From Burkholderia sp. BCC0322 (GTDB lineage Bacteria > Pseudomonadota > Gammaproteobacteria > Burkholderiales > Burkholderiaceae), in the NCBI RefSeq assembly GCF_902833045.1, contig NZ_CADFDU010000024.1, positions 1-36,685 on the forward strand: a stretch of DNA of 36,685 bases. Reading direction: 5' to 3'. The notes below the pieces were generated by a model. That model made no database searches, had not been told where the DNA came from, and saw nothing but the letters and a program-made list of their open reading frames with translations. This document shows, piece after piece, positions 15,731 through 25,638 of this stretch (position 1 is its first letter; each line of letters opens with the position of its first letter). The position numbers were made by a program, and so were the translations under genes.

Positions 15731-16498
15731 CTAGCTCGCGTAACCGGGATTGTGCCGATCCAGCCGGCGCAGCAAGCCGGGCCAGACGAGCGCCCCGGCG
15801 CCCATCCCGCGCGTGACCGCGGCGATCTGCTGCTTGATGCCGTCGAGAATCGGTTGCGCGATCGGCAACAGCGCCGAGCCGCCCGCCTGCGCACGAACCT
15901 GGATCATGCAGGCCGCTTCGAAGAAGTACATCGCGACGAACGCGTCTGCCGGCGTCGCGCCAACGGTCAGCAGGCCATGGTTGCGCAACATCAGGTTCGT
16001 GTTGGCGCCGAGGTCGTGCACGAGGCGCGCCTTCTCGCCCTCGTTGAGCGCAATGCCCTCGTAGTCGTGATAACCGAGCGACGCCAGCACGCCAAGCGAC
16101 TGCTGCGACAGCGGCAGCAAGCCGCCTTCCTGCGCCGACACGGCGACGCCGTTGATCGAATGCGTATGCATCACGCACAGCGCGTCGTCGCGGGCCGCAT
16201 GCACCGCGCTGTGGATGGTGAAGCCGGCCGGGTTGATCTCGTAGGGTGATTCGGACACCTTGCGTCCGTCGAGATCCACCTTGACCAGCGACGATGCCGT
16301 GATCTCGTCGAACATCATGCCGTACGGGTTGATCAGGAAGTGGTGCTCCGGGCCGGGTACGCGCGCGGAAATATGGGTGAACATGAGATCGTCCCAGCCG
16401 AACAGCGCGGTGAGCCGATACGCCGCCGCCAGGTTGACTCGCGCATCCCATTCGGTGGGGGAAACCGCCTGCTTCACGCTGACATCGGATGAGGCCAC
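15731..16498 (-). CDS. Class II aldolase/adducin family protein
   Basis: A 255-residue protein of the fuculose-1-phosphate aldolase/adducin head fold. Zinc ligands are visible as H111 and H113 (MHTHS), with a third histidine in LRNHGLLTVG, and the family motif FTHISARVPG lies near residues 40-49. The 'HHFLINPYGMMFDEITASSL' stretch is typical of the uncharacterised bacterial branch rather than of true sugar aldolases, so the substrate is unknown. The start is GTG (16496-16498), supported by AAGGAG at the proper distance. It precedes the acyl-CoA dehydrogenase by 107 bp and follows the IorAB-type hydroxylase genes by 68 bp, so it may belong to their transcript. Confidence 0.85.
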   Translation of the reverse strand: MASSDVSVKQAVSPTEWDARVNLAAAYRLTALFGWDDLMFTHISARVPGPEHHFLINPYGMMFDEITASSLVKVDLDGRKVSESPYEINPAGFTIHSAVHAARDDALCVMHTHSINGVAVSAQEGGLLPLSQQSLGVLASLGYHDYEGIALNEGEKARLVHDLGANTNLMLRNHGLLTVGATPADAFVAMYFFEAACMIQVRAQAGGSALLPIAQPILDGIKQQIAAVTRGMGAGALVWPGLLRRLDRHNPGYAS

Positions 16499-16566
16499 GT
16501 CGACACTCCTTGTTCAAGGATGGATGCGTACCGGGCCGCACGATGCGGCCCGGCCTGGGGATGGTG

Positions 16567-18891
16567 TCACCCCGCCCGGGGCTTCGCGAGCTGATCGGCG
16601 ACCGGCAGGCTGCGGATGCGCGTGCCGGTCGCCGCGAAGATCGCATTGGTCAGCGCCGGCGCAACGGGCGGCAGGCCCGGCTCGCCCACGCCGCCGAGCG
16701 GCGTCGCAAAATCGTCCGGCGCGACGAGATGCACACGAATTTCGCGCGGCGCTTCGTTCATTCTCAGCACCTGGAAGCCGTTGAAGTTGTTCTGCTCCGG
16801 ATGGCCGTCCTTGAACGTGATCTCCCCGTGCAGCGCGATCCCGAGCCCCATCACCACCGCGCCCTCGAGCTGCGAGCGTACCCGCTCCGGATTGACCTGC
16901 GGCCCGCAGTCGATCGCGATGTCGACTCGCGGCACCGTGATCTTGCCATCGTCATCGACCTGCACCTCGCACACCGCCGCCGTGTACGACGCGAAGCTGC
17001 GATGCGCGGCGATCCCGAGCCCGTGCCCCTTCGGCAGCGCGCGCCCCCAGCCTGCTCCGCGCGCGACCGTCTCGACCACGCGCCGTAGCCGCCCGGTATC
17101 GACCGGATACAGCGCCGGGTCCTCGCCGTAGTTCACGTTCTTCACCGTGATGTGCGGTTCGAATCGCCGCGCGGGACCAATCAGTTCGAGCAGGAAATCC
17201 TTCGGGTCGCGACCGGCCGCATGCGCCAGCTCCGACACGAAGCTCTGGATGCCGAACGCATGCGGGATGTTGTAGACCGAACGGAACCAGCCGATTCGCG
17301 TATGCGCTTGCGCGGCCGGATTCTCGATCCGCACGTTCGGAATCGCGAACGGCAGGTCGGCAATTCCCTGCGCGAGCTCGCCCGGCTGCTCGTGTACGAC
17401 GCCGGCCCGGAACGTTGACTGGATCGACGGCGCGACCGTGCGATGCTGCCACGCGACCACGTTCCCCGACGCATCGATCCCGCCATCGAACGCCTCGAGC
17501 GACACCGCGTGGAAATAGTCGTGCGCGATGTCGTCCTCGCGTGTGAACGTCAGCTTGACGGGCGCGCCGGCCGCCTTCGACAGCAGCGCCGCCTCCACCA
17601 CGTAGTCGGGCTTCGACTTGCGGCCGAAACCGCCGCCGAGCAGCGTCACGTTGACCGTCACGCGCTCCGTCGGCAACCCGAGCGCTTTCGCGACCTCGTC
17701 GCGCGTGGTCTGGGGCGCCTGCGTGGAGGTCCACACTTCGCAGCGGCCGTCGGCCACGCGCGCGACGGCCGCGGGCGGCTCCATCGTCGCGTGCGCTAGA
17801 TGCGGGACGTAGTACGTTGCACGCACGCGCTTCGCGGCGCCGGCCAGCGCTGCCGCCGCGTCGCCGTCGTTGCGGATCACGTCGCCGGGTTGCGCGGCAG
17901 CCGCTTCGAGCGTCTTGCGATACTCGGCCGAATCGTAGTTCGCGTGGGGCCCGCGCTTCCAGTCGATCTTCAGTCGCGCGCGCGCCTGGATCGCCGTCCA
18001 CGTATCGCGGGCGACGACGGCCACGCCGCCGAGCGGCTGGAAGCCGGACGGCAGCGGTGTCGGCGCGAGCGGCACGACCTTGACCACGCCCGGCAGCTGC
18101 TCCGCTGCCGATGCGTCGAACGACGCAACGGTGTCACCATAGGCCGGCGGTCGCGCGACGACTGCATACAGCATGCCGTCGAGCCGCGTGTCGATCCCGT
18201 AGTGCGCGCGACCGCCGACGATGTCGCGCCCGTCGATCAGCGCCGTTTCGCCCTTGCCGATATAGCGGAATTCGGCCGGCGCCTTCAGCACCACCGTTGC
18301 CAGATCCGGCGCCGGCAGCGCGGCCGCTTTCGCCGCCAGTTCGCCGAAGCCGAGCGTGCGCCCGCTCTTCGTGTCGACGACCTCATGCACCATCGCCTTG
18401 ACCTGACGCGTATCGACGCCCCACACCGCGGCAGCCGCCTGTTCGAGCATCGTGCGCGCAGCCGCGCCCGCGCGGCGCAGCGCGGCGAAGCTCTGGCGCA
18501 GGCTGCGCGATCCGTCGGTGTTCTGGTTGCCATAGCGCGGCTCGTCGCCGACGGCCTGCGCGACCTTCACGCGCGCCCAGTCCGCGCCCAGCTCGTCCGC
18601 CACCACGAGCGCGACGCTCGTGCGCACGCCCTGGCCCATCTCGGAGCGGATACAGGTCACGGTGACCGTGCCGTCCGGCGCGATCGCGACGAACAGGTGC
18701 GGATCGTCGCGCAACCCGTGCGGCATCCCCGCGCCGCCATACTGCGGATTCGCGCTGACGGGCGGCTGCACCGCCACGGCTGCGCGCGCGAGCGACGGCA
18801 CGCCGAACGCGAGCAGCAGCCCGCCGGATGCGAAGCCGAGCAGCAGCGCCCGGCGGCTTTCGTTATGGACGGAGAGTTCGGACGCACTCAC
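16567..18891 (-). CDS. iorB: Molybdenum hydroxylase large subunit (IorB-like aldehyde oxidase/isoquinoline 1-oxidoreductase beta)
   Basis: A 774-residue subunit carrying the molybdopterin-cytosine-dinucleotide site. The N-terminus ([20 protein letters not shown]) is a Tat-like signal, suggesting a periplasmic location. Motifs: [36 protein letters not shown] (Mo-cofactor glycine loop) and the C-terminal [19 protein letters not shown] with the catalytic glutamate of the GxGE type. It hydroxylates N-heteroaromatics or oxidises aldehydes with water; the exact substrate is unknown. The GTG start (18889-18891) overlaps the small-subunit stop as GTGA, a classic coupled arrangement. No FAD-subunit gene and no XdhC-type maturation gene lies nearby, so electrons probably pass from the Fe-S subunit to a cytochrome. 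Confidence 0.9.
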   Translation of the reverse strand: MSASELSVHNESRRALLLGFASGGLLLAFGVPSLARAAVAVQPPVSANPQYGGAGMPHGLRDDPHLFVAIAPDGTVTVTCIRSEMGQGVRTSVALVVADELGADWARVKVAQAVGDEPRYGNQNTDGSRSLRQSFAALRRAGAAARTMLEQAAAAVWGVDTRQVKAMVHEVVDTKSGRTLGFGELAAKAAALPAPDLATVVLKAPAEFRYIGKGETALIDGRDIVGGRAHYGIDTRLDGMLYAVVARPPAYGDTVASFDASAAEQLPGVVKVVPLAPTPLPSGFQPLGGVAVVARDTWTAIQARARLKIDWKRGPHANYDSAEYRKTLEAAAAQPGDVIRNDGDAAAALAGAAKRVRATYYVPHLAHATMEPPAAVARVADGRCEVWTSTQAPQTTRDEVAKALGLPTERVTVNVTLLGGGFGRKSKPDYVVEAALLSKAAGAPVKLTFTREDDIAHDYFHAVSLEAFDGGIDASGNVVAWQHRTVAPSIQSTFRAGVVHEQPGELAQGIADLPFAIPNVRIENPAAQAHTRIGWFRSVYNIPHAFGIQSFVSELAHAAGRDPKDFLLELIGPARRFEPHITVKNVNYGEDPALYPVDTGRLRRVVETVARGAGWGRALPKGHGLGIAAHRSFASYTAAVCEVQVDDDGKITVPRVDIAIDCGPQVNPERVRSQLEGAVVMGLGIALHGEITFKDGHPEQNNFNGFQVLRMNEAPREIRVHLVAPDDFATPLGGVGEPGLPPVAPALTNAIFAATGTRIRSLPVADQLAKPRAG

Positions 18892-19349
18892 GCGGCACCT
18901 CCGCGGCGAACGGCCAGGCGGATCGCCGCGCGAATGCGCGTGTAGGTGCCGCAGCGGCAGATGTTCCCGGACATCGCATCGTCGATGTCGGCGTCGGTCG
19001 GATGAGGATTCGTTTTCAGCAGCGACGCGGCCTGCATGATCTGCCCGGACTGGCAGTAGCCGCACTGCGCGACGTTCAGTTCCTGCCAGGCCTGCTGCAG
19101 CGGATGATCGAGGGCCGTCGACAGCCCCTCGATCGTCGTCACGCGCTTGCCGGAAGCCGCCGCGACCGGCGTGATGCACGACCGGATCGCAACGCCGTCG
19201 AGGTGCACGGTGCATGCGCCGCACAGCGCCATGCCGCAGCCGAACTTGGTGCCGGTATGGCCGAGGACATCGCGCAGATACCAGAGCAACGGCATATCGG
19301 GATTACCGTCGAAGTGCTGCTCGCTACCGCTGACGGTCAGCGTGATCAT
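18888..19349 (-). CDS. iorA: 2Fe-2S subunit of the molybdenum hydroxylase (IorA-like)
   Basis: A 153-residue electron-transfer subunit with both 2Fe-2S clusters of the xanthine oxidase family. The plant-ferredoxin-type cluster uses C38, C43, C46 and C58 ([14 protein letters not shown]...RSC). The helical-domain cluster uses C96, C99, C131 and C133 (QCGYCQSGQ...NICRCGTY). The length equals that of typical IorA/CoxS subunits. The ATG follows GGAGGTGAAC, a strong ribosome-binding site. Its stop overlaps the GTG of the large subunit, so the two are made in equal amounts. It is the first gene of the operon; no promoter stands out upstream. Confidence 0.93.
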   Translation of the reverse strand: MITLTVSGSEQHFDGNPDMPLLWYLRDVLGHTGTKFGCGMALCGACTVHLDGVAIRSCITPVAAASGKRVTTIEGLSTALDHPLQQAWQELNVAQCGYCQSGQIMQAASLLKTNPHPTDADIDDAMSGNICRCGTYTRIRAAIRLAVRRGGAA

Positions 19350-19919
19350 CGTTCACCTCCTGGTCGAGGCGCCCGCGTCGCACCACGGGTGCCGGGTGGG
19401 GATTCGAACGGCAGCGGGTGCGTTCTGCCGCGCCGGCCCGTGCCGTCTTGTCGACTGCTCCGCCGGCAGAACCAGCGGTCAATGCGTGGTTATCGGTGCG
19501 GCTGGCTGGGGAGGCTATCGGGCATGCGATCCGGATCGATAGCGGACACGCACCAGCCCGGATTCTGCTCCATGCAAACCGTCATTCAGGCAACGCGATC
19601 ATGTCGGGACTGCCAGAAACGGCGACCCGGATCGCGGCGCCTGCGTGCCAGGTTCGGCCCCGGCGGCTTCGACATGGCTCAGGGGAACCGGAATCGTATG
19701 CGGAATGGCCCGGGCACCAACTCTACCTGATGTGCGGCAGTTTTGCGCCGCCGGTGCATATCGGCACGGGCGAGGCAAACCGGGGAGAGGTCGAAAGGGA
19801 ATCGATGACGCATGACGTCTGTCACGCGAGTGGAACCGACCGGTGCGCCGGTCCCGGCGAGCGATGACGGCGCGACGCTGCCGCGCACCAACGCGCCGAC
19901 GGTTCGCCGCAGTGCTTCG
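19350..19919. other. About 570 bp without a supported gene
   Basis: Frames here are short, lack ribosome-binding sites and show no recognisable family patterns. The segment presumably contains the promoter of the iorAB operon and the 3' end of the wecB transcript. I saw no convincing operator or RNA gene. Confidence 0.5.
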
Positions 19920-20060
19920 TTACATCGGGATCGCGTCCACACCGGCCTTCTTGTGGTCGTTGACGCGATCGAGCGTGAACGTGGCATGCGTCAGGTCGCC
20001 GTGCGAATCGAGCGCCGGGCATCCCGCTTGCACGGCATGCGGGTGCCCCGCCACGCTCAC
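19920..20060 (-). CDS. Coupled 46-residue ORF after wecB, unrecognised
   Basis: The GTG at 20058-20060 overlaps the wecB stop as GTGA and opens 46 codons ending TAA. The product starts [20 protein letters not shown] and ends [20 protein letters not shown] followed by VDAIPM. Composition is protein-like (balanced charge, one Cys) and unlike the arginine-rich shadow frames around it. The same frame is also open into the end of wecB. It could be a genuine small protein or the conserved tail of a truncated gene fused to wecB by a deletion. No function can be proposed. Confidence 0.4.
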   Translation of the reverse strand: MSVAGHPHAVQAGCPALDSHGDLTHATFTLDRVNDHKKAGVDAIPM

Positions 20061-21274
20061 GGCGATCTCAACGCCTGCAACCCCAGCGTGAGCGCGTTGA
20101 ACGGCATCTCCGACGCCCCCATCGAAAAGCTCGTCGCCTTCGTGGGCACCCCCGGATTACGCATCAGCGCATGCACGATCCTCTCGCTCGCGTGACCGTC
20201 TCCGTATGGATTGCTCGCGCGCGCCATTTCCCCGTACGCGCTCTCGCTGTCGAACAGCCGCGACGCCTCCCACACGATCCGCTCCTGATCGGTGCCGACG
20301 AGCCGTGCGGTACCGGCCTGGATCGCTTCCGGCCGCTCCGTCGTCTCGCGCGTCACCAGAACCGGCTTGCCCAGCGCCGGCCCTTCCTCCTGAATGCCGC
20401 CGGAATCGGTGATGATGAAATGCGCGCGCGACATCAGGAATACGAACGACAGGTATTCTTGCGGCTCGATCAGATAGATGTTCGGCACGTGGCCGAGCCG
20501 TGCACGCGCCGGCTCCCGCACGTTCGGATTCATGTGCAGCGGATAGACGAACTGCGCATCGGGATAGCGGTTCGCGAGCGTGCAGAGCGCGTCGCAGAAA
20601 TTCTGGAACGGCTCGCCGAAACTTTCGCGACGATGCCCGGTGATCAGCACCACGCGCCGCGACGGCTCGAGAAACGGAAACTGTCCTGCGACCTTCTCCG
20701 ACAGCGCCGCAGTGGAGTCCAGCATGCGCTTGACCTCGTGCAGCGCATCGATCACGGTATTGCCGGTCAGCACGACCGCCCCGCCCGGTACGCCCTCGCT
20801 GAGCAGGTTGTCGCGTGCCTGCCCGGTCGGCGCGAAATGCCACGACGACACCGCGTCGGTCACGCGGCGGTTCAACTCCTCCGGCCAGGGCGACCAGATG
20901 TCACCGCTACGCAAGCCGGCCTCCACGTGCCCGACCGGCAAATAACGGTAGAACGCCGCGAGACTGACCGCGAGCGTGGTCGTCGTATCGCCGTGAACCA
21001 GCACGACGTCCGGACGCAATTCGTCGAAGACGATGCCGATTGCCTGAAGAATGCCGGTCGTCACGTCGGTCAGCGTCTGACTTTGGCGCATCACGTTGAG
21101 ATCGTAATCGGGCTTGATGTCGAACAGCGTCAGCACCTGATCGAGCATTTCACGGTGCTGCGCGGTCACGCATACCCTGGCGTCGACATCCGCTTGTGCC
21201 TTCAATGCACGCACCAGCGGTGCCATCTTGATGGCCTCCGGCCGAGTCCCGAACACAAGCAATATCTTTTTCAT
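20057..21274 (-). CDS. wecB: UDP-N-acetylglucosamine 2-epimerase (non-hydrolysing)
   Basis: A 405-residue cytoplasmic enzyme that interconverts UDP-GlcNAc and UDP-ManNAc, supplying ManNAc or ManNAcA for capsule, O-antigen, enterobacterial-common-antigen-like or exopolysaccharide synthesis. It has the GT-B fold with the N-terminal [15 protein letters not shown], then [43 protein letters not shown], and the C-terminal [20 protein letters not shown] and [15 protein letters not shown]. It is slightly longer than WecB (~376) because of a C-terminal tail ([20 protein letters not shown]). The ATG follows GAGG. No ManNAc dehydrogenase (wecC) is adjacent, so the product pathway is not visible here. 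Confidence 0.95.
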   Translation of the reverse strand: MKKILLVFGTRPEAIKMAPLVRALKAQADVDARVCVTAQHREMLDQVLTLFDIKPDYDLNVMRQSQTLTDVTTGILQAIGIVFDELRPDVVLVHGDTTTTLAVSLAAFYRYLPVGHVEAGLRSGDIWSPWPEELNRRVTDAVSSWHFAPTGQARDNLLSEGVPGGAVVLTGNTVIDALHEVKRMLDSTAALSEKVAGQFPFLEPSRRVVLITGHRRESFGEPFQNFCDALCTLANRYPDAQFVYPLHMNPNVREPARARLGHVPNIYLIEPQEYLSFVFLMSRAHFIITDSGGIQEEGPALGKPVLVTRETTERPEAIQAGTARLVGTDQERIVWEASRLFDSESAYGEMARASNPYGDGHASERIVHALMRNPGVPTKATSFSMGASEMPFNALTLGLQALRSP

Positions 21275-22601
21275 CGTTATCCTCGTTGAGCCATTTCGCG
21301 CCGAATGACCCTCCTCGTTGCGCGAATCATGTATTCAGGCGGCGCCTCCCGTACTCGCACGCGATCGACACGTTGCGGTGTCGCGGAGCGAGCGCGCCGC
21401 CCGGTTCGCGCGGTCTGCGCCACGCGAATCGTCGTACTACCGGCGTCCTGTTACGCTTGGTCAATCACGTCATGAGTCGTTCCTCGCTTGGCCACGCGTC
21501 ACGTCTTTTCGTCACGCTTCTTCCTCTACAGCAATATTCAAACCAGCCGCCCCCGTGACCGTGTCCGGTTCGCACTGCATGCACCGCGCACACGCGGTGC
21601 GCGACGGAATGTTTCACAACTGCTACGCGTGTCGCAGCGCCGGTCAAGCGCGACACAGGCAAACATCGGGACAGCCGCACGATCTCTTCGACGACGTCGT
21701 CCGACGAATCCCCAACGCATGTCGAGCGTCCATCGCGCATCGGATCTCCCGCATCTGTCGACGCGCGTTGCGCGTCCTTGATCAGCCACTTTTGTCTGTG
21801 CAGCCGGCGGTGCGGTCGAGCGCGTGGCCACGGTCATGCACGAGGGCTTAACCCGCCACGCAACTTCATTCACGTCGCACGAATCGACGGGGCGGGAAAT
21901 GTTGCGAATGTGTAACGCAGGTGCGGAACGGGGCTGTTGCATCGGAGTCCGGCCCATGCAACGCACACGCCCTCATGGAACGCATCGGCATTCAGGCCGA
22001 TGCACTCGCAACGAACGACGCGGTGCACATCACCGCGCAGAGTCGTGCTGCCAAGGCGGCACCGGTTCGGCAGACAATTCGCTCGATGCACGACGCGTGC
22101 GGGCAGCGACGCCAATCGTGTACGGGCATTCGGCCTGCGCGCACGCTGATTCTTCGATGAATCAAAATTCACCGCGTTCGTTCGCGCCACGCGCCCGCCC
22201 TCCGCCCCGCCCCTTGCTGCGCGCGGCATCGCGGCCGATGGCTCATGCCTTGCTTAATGACAGTCAGGGGTGCCCCGAAGCACTCGTCCGACAGCGGACG
22301 AACGGGGCCGCCCGGGCACCGCAGCCGGAAGGTAACGCGACGCGTCCGCCTGGAGCGCAAGACAAGCGCTCCTGCGCACCGAGCGTGCCGACGTGCCCTG
22401 TTGAAGTACGCGCGATCCACGAGCCTGGTTCCGGCTCCGCAGTCAAGAACCGGCCCGTGAACGCCAATATCGTTACCAGCCTCGGGTTCACCCGCGCCAC
22501 CGTGAACCGAGCCGCAACGTCGACACGCTCGCCGGGTGCGACGCGGCCAACGCCGCGCCCGGCGACAATTGCACAGGACCGCCGCGCAGGAGCCCAAGAC
22601 C
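21275..22601. other. 1.3-kb divergent region without a convincing gene
   Basis: Between wecB (minus) and the exported-protein gene (plus) no frame shows protein-like composition, a good ribosome-binding site or family motifs; the open frames are arginine- and serine-rich shadows. Base composition is less GC-rich than the flanks in several patches (e.g. around 21525-21545 and 22155-22175). Possibilities are a long regulatory leader, as seen ahead of some exopolysaccharide operons, an unrecognised regulatory RNA, or decayed coding DNA. Nothing more specific can be supported. Confidence 0.5.
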
Positions 22602-23690
22602 ATGAACCGGCCCGCGCTTTGCCCGACCGTACGCTCGCGCGTCGCGGCCACCGTCGCGCTGTGTCGCCGGTGGCACGTCGCCTGCTGCATCGCTGCGTGC
22701 GGTTTCGCGCTGCACGCGAGCGCCGCCGAACTCCGCCTCAACGGCCTGTACCAACGCGCCGACGGTGCGATCACCGTGCGCCTGAACGGCGTCGGCATCG
22801 ACCCGTATTTCGCGGCGAAGGCGCTGCTCGCCGCGTCCGACGCGCAACTCGACGCCCGTCAGGCTGCACTCGCGTGGATCGCTTGGTTGCTGCCGCGCCA
22901 GCGCCCGGATGGCAGCTTCGATCGCTACTGCGCGAAGAACGACCGCTACCGCGCATGTGCCAGCGCGGAAACCGACGACGCGATGACGGCGACCTGGATC
23001 GAACTGCTCGCCCGCTTCGCGCCGCCCGACGGCTTGCCAGCCGCGTGGGAACTCAGCCTGAACCGCGCTGGCGTGCACCTGGACACGCTGCTCGACAAGC
23101 CCTCCGGCGTCTACCAGGTCTCGTCGTCGCTGCACGTCGCATTGCTGATGGACAACGTCGAAGTACACAGCGCGTTCCAGGCCCTCGCGGCGTACTACGT
23201 CAGACGCGCCGACTACACGCATGCGGGACCGTGGAGCCAGCGCGCCGACCGGCTGGCATCCGCGATCCTGAAGGTCTTCTGGCGCGGCGCCGAATCCGGC
23301 TTTCGCGCCAGCACGCAGCAGGTCAGCGATACGAGTTTCTATCCGGCGAAGATCGCGCAGATCCTCCCGCTCCTGTCCGGTATTCAGGTTCCCGAACAAT
23401 CCAGCGAGACGATCTATGCGCAGTGGATGCGAAAGTACGGCAAGAGCTGGCCGCAACTCGCCGACACGGACTATCCGTGGAGCTTGATCGCGCTGGTCGC
23501 GCTCAAGATGAACGATTGGGGCACGGTTGCCTGCTGGAAAGCACGGTCGGGCCCATATCGGCACGGCGCACACTGGAACGTACTGGAGGAGTCGCTTTAT
23601 CTGGCATTCGAAAGCCGGATGGCCGCCCCCGTCATACCCGCTCGATGCGGATTCACGACGGCGGCGGCAACGGCAACCGCATCGCGCTGA
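22602..23690 (+). CDS. Exported protein, possible alpha/alpha-toroid fold, unrecognised
   Basis: A 362-residue protein with a clear signal peptide (hydrophobic WHVACCIAACGFALHASAAE, probable cleavage after ASA). The mature part is rich in helices. It includes AALAWIAWLLPRQRPDGSFD and ASAETDDAMTATWIELLARF, which resemble the helix pairs and 'DGSF...DDAM' turns of alpha/alpha-toroid enzymes such as glycoside hydrolases, polysaccharide lyases or terpene-cyclase-like proteins; WPQLADTDYPWSLIALVALK is similar in style. No catalytic residues can be assigned. The ATG follows CAGGAG at a good distance. It lies 48 bp upstream of glmS on the same strand and probably in one transcript, so a periplasmic role in an amino-sugar polysaccharide is a reasonable guess only. 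Confidence 0.75.
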   Translation: MNRPALCPTVRSRVAATVALCRRWHVACCIAACGFALHASAAELRLNGLYQRADGAITVRLNGVGIDPYFAAKALLAASDAQLDARQAALAWIAWLLPRQRPDGSFDRYCAKNDRYRACASAETDDAMTATWIELLARFAPPDGLPAAWELSLNRAGVHLDTLLDKPSGVYQVSSSLHVALLMDNVEVHSAFQALAAYYVRRADYTHAGPWSQRADRLASAILKVFWRGAESGFRASTQQVSDTSFYPAKIAQILPLLSGIQVPEQSSETIYAQWMRKYGKSWPQLADTDYPWSLIALVALKMNDWGTVACWKARSGPYRHGAHWNVLEESLYLAFESRMAAPVIPARCGFTTAAATATASR

Positions 23691-23738
23691 CACAACGGTG
23701 CGTGCGGCTCATGATGACTAACAGGGAGGTGACGTGTC

Positions 23739-25556
23739 ATGTGTGGCATCGTCGGCGCGGTCGCGCAACGGGACATCGTCCCGATTCTGATTGAAGGTTT
23801 GCGTCGTCTCGAATATCGCGGCTACGACTCATGCGGCGTGGCGACGGTCGTGAACGGCCAGGCGCGTCGCGAACGCAGCGTGTCGCGCGTCGCCGATCTC
23901 GATGCGCACGTACGCACCGCCGGCCTGACCGGCAGCACCGGCATCGCGCACACGCGCTGGGCGACGCACGGCGCACCGGCAACCTGCAATGCCCATCCGA
24001 TTTTCTCGCGCGATGAAATCGCGCTCGTGCACAACGGCATCATTGAGAACCACGAAACGCTGCGCAAGCAACTTTCCGACGCGCACTACGAATTCGATGG
24101 CCAGACCGACACCGAGGTCGTCGCGCACCTGATCCACAGCAAGTACCGCGGCGACCTGCTCGCCGCCGTACGCGCAGCGACTTCACAGCTTCACGGCGCT
24201 TACGCGATCGCCGTGTTCAGCAAGCACGAGCCACAACGGTTGATCGGCGCAAAGGCCGGCTCACCGCTCGTCGTCGGCGTGAAGGACGGCGAATGCTTTC
24301 TCGCCTCCGACGCGCTCGCGCTCGCCGGCATCACCGACCGCTTCATCTTTCTCGAGGAAGGCGACATCGTCGAATTGACGCCGGGCGGCGTGCGCGTACT
24401 CGATCGTGGCGGCGCACCGGTCGAGCGCGCGGTACAAACCATTTCCTCCGCGCAGGCCGCGGTCGAACTCGGGCCGTACCGGCATTTCATGCAGAAGGAG
24501 ATTTTCGAGCAGCCGCAGGCCGTGGCCGCGACCATCCCGGATGCGGGGCTGTTCGATCCGGCCGTATTCGGCCCGGACGCCGCGCGGGCGTTCGAGCAGA
24601 TCGACAACGTGCTGATTCTCGCGTGCGGCACGAGTCACTATTCCGGCCTGACCGCACGCCGCTGGCTCGAAACGATTGCGCGCGTGCCCGCGCAGGTCGA
24701 GATCGCGAGCGAATACCGTTACAGCGACGCGCTCGCGATGCCGAACACGCTGGTAGTGAGCGTGTCGCAATCCGGCGAGACCGCCGACACGCTCGCCGCG
24801 CTCAAGTATGCGCAGGCGCTCGGCCATATCGACACGCTGGCGATCTGCAACGTGCCGACCAGCGCGATGATGCGGCAGACCGGCCTGCGCTTCCTGACTC
24901 GGGCCGGCCCGGAAATCGGTGTCGCGTCGACCAAGGCGTTCACGACGCAGCTCGTCGCGCTGTTCATTCTCGCCGTCACGCTCGGCCGACTGCGCGGCTA
25001 CGTCGACGATGCGCAGCTCGCGCGCTACACGATGCAGTTGCGGCGTCTTCCTGGCGCGCTCGAGGATGTGCTCGGGCTCGAACCGCAGATCGAACGCTGG
25101 GCGGCGGAATTCTCGCAGCACGAGAATGCGCTGTTTCTCGGGCGCGGGCTGCACTACCCGATCGCGCTTGAAGGTGCGCTGAAGCTGAAGGAGATTTCGT
25201 ATATCCACGCGGAGGCGTATCCCGCGGGTGAGCTGAAGCACGGACCGCTCGCGCTCGTGACTCACACGATGCCCGTCGCGACGATCGCGCCGAACGATGC
25301 GCTGCTCGAGAAACTGAAGTCGAACATGCAGGAAGTGCGCGCGCGCGGTGGGCAGCTTTACGTGTTCGCCGATGCCGATACGCGGATCGACAACAGCGAA
25401 GGCGTGTCGGTGCTGCGGATGCCGGATTACTACGGGCTGTTGTCGCCGATCCTGCACGTCGTGCCGTTGCAGTTGCTCGCGTATCACGCGGCGTGTTTGC
25501 GCGGCGCGGATATCGACAAGCCGAGGAATCTGGCGAAATCGGTGACGGTGGAGTGA
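23739..25556 (+). CDS. glmS: Glutamine--fructose-6-phosphate aminotransferase
   Basis: A 605-residue enzyme making glucosamine-6-phosphate from fructose-6-phosphate and glutamine, the entry step to UDP-GlcNAc. The N-terminal Ntn glutaminase has catalytic Cys2 (MCGIVGAV), [23 protein letters not shown] and HNGIIENH. Two SIS isomerase domains follow ([51 protein letters not shown]), and the C-terminus [15 protein letters not shown] is conserved. GGGAGGTGAC supplies a strong ribosome-binding site. Its position beside wecB and an exported-protein gene, rather than beside glmU, suggests a pathway-specific second copy in Burkholderia, feeding UDP-GlcNAc to WecB. That a second copy exists is an inference. 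The IS256 element begins 82 bp downstream. Confidence 0.96.
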   Translation: MCGIVGAVAQRDIVPILIEGLRRLEYRGYDSCGVATVVNGQARRERSVSRVADLDAHVRTAGLTGSTGIAHTRWATHGAPATCNAHPIFSRDEIALVHNGIIENHETLRKQLSDAHYEFDGQTDTEVVAHLIHSKYRGDLLAAVRAATSQLHGAYAIAVFSKHEPQRLIGAKAGSPLVVGVKDGECFLASDALALAGITDRFIFLEEGDIVELTPGGVRVLDRGGAPVERAVQTISSAQAAVELGPYRHFMQKEIFEQPQAVAATIPDAGLFDPAVFGPDAARAFEQIDNVLILACGTSHYSGLTARRWLETIARVPAQVEIASEYRYSDALAMPNTLVVSVSQSGETADTLAALKYAQALGHIDTLAICNVPTSAMMRQTGLRFLTRAGPEIGVASTKAFTTQLVALFILAVTLGRLRGYVDDAQLARYTMQLRRLPGALEDVLGLEPQIERWAAEFSQHENALFLGRGLHYPIALEGALKLKEISYIHAEAYPAGELKHGPLALVTHTMPVATIAPNDALLEKLKSNMQEVRARGGQLYVFADADTRIDNSEGVSVLRMPDYYGLLSPILHVVPLQLLAYHAACLRGADIDKPRNLAKSVTVE

Positions 25557-25638
25557 GGGGGGTTGCTTAAACCGGGGCGGACTGGTGAAGGTTTTCGAGG
25601 GATGTAGCTGGCCCGCCCTACACGACTCAGACGGGTGG

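Noticed and set aside
19390-19420. GGGATTCGAAC, resembling the T-loop of a minus-strand tRNA
   Set aside because: The T-stem does not pair, no anticodon arm or D-arm is found at the right distance, and no CCA-type end is present.
22488-23693. 401-codon minus-strand frame opposite the exported-protein gene
   Set aside because: The plus frame has a proper signal peptide and ribosome-binding site; the minus frame shows shadow composition and no motifs.
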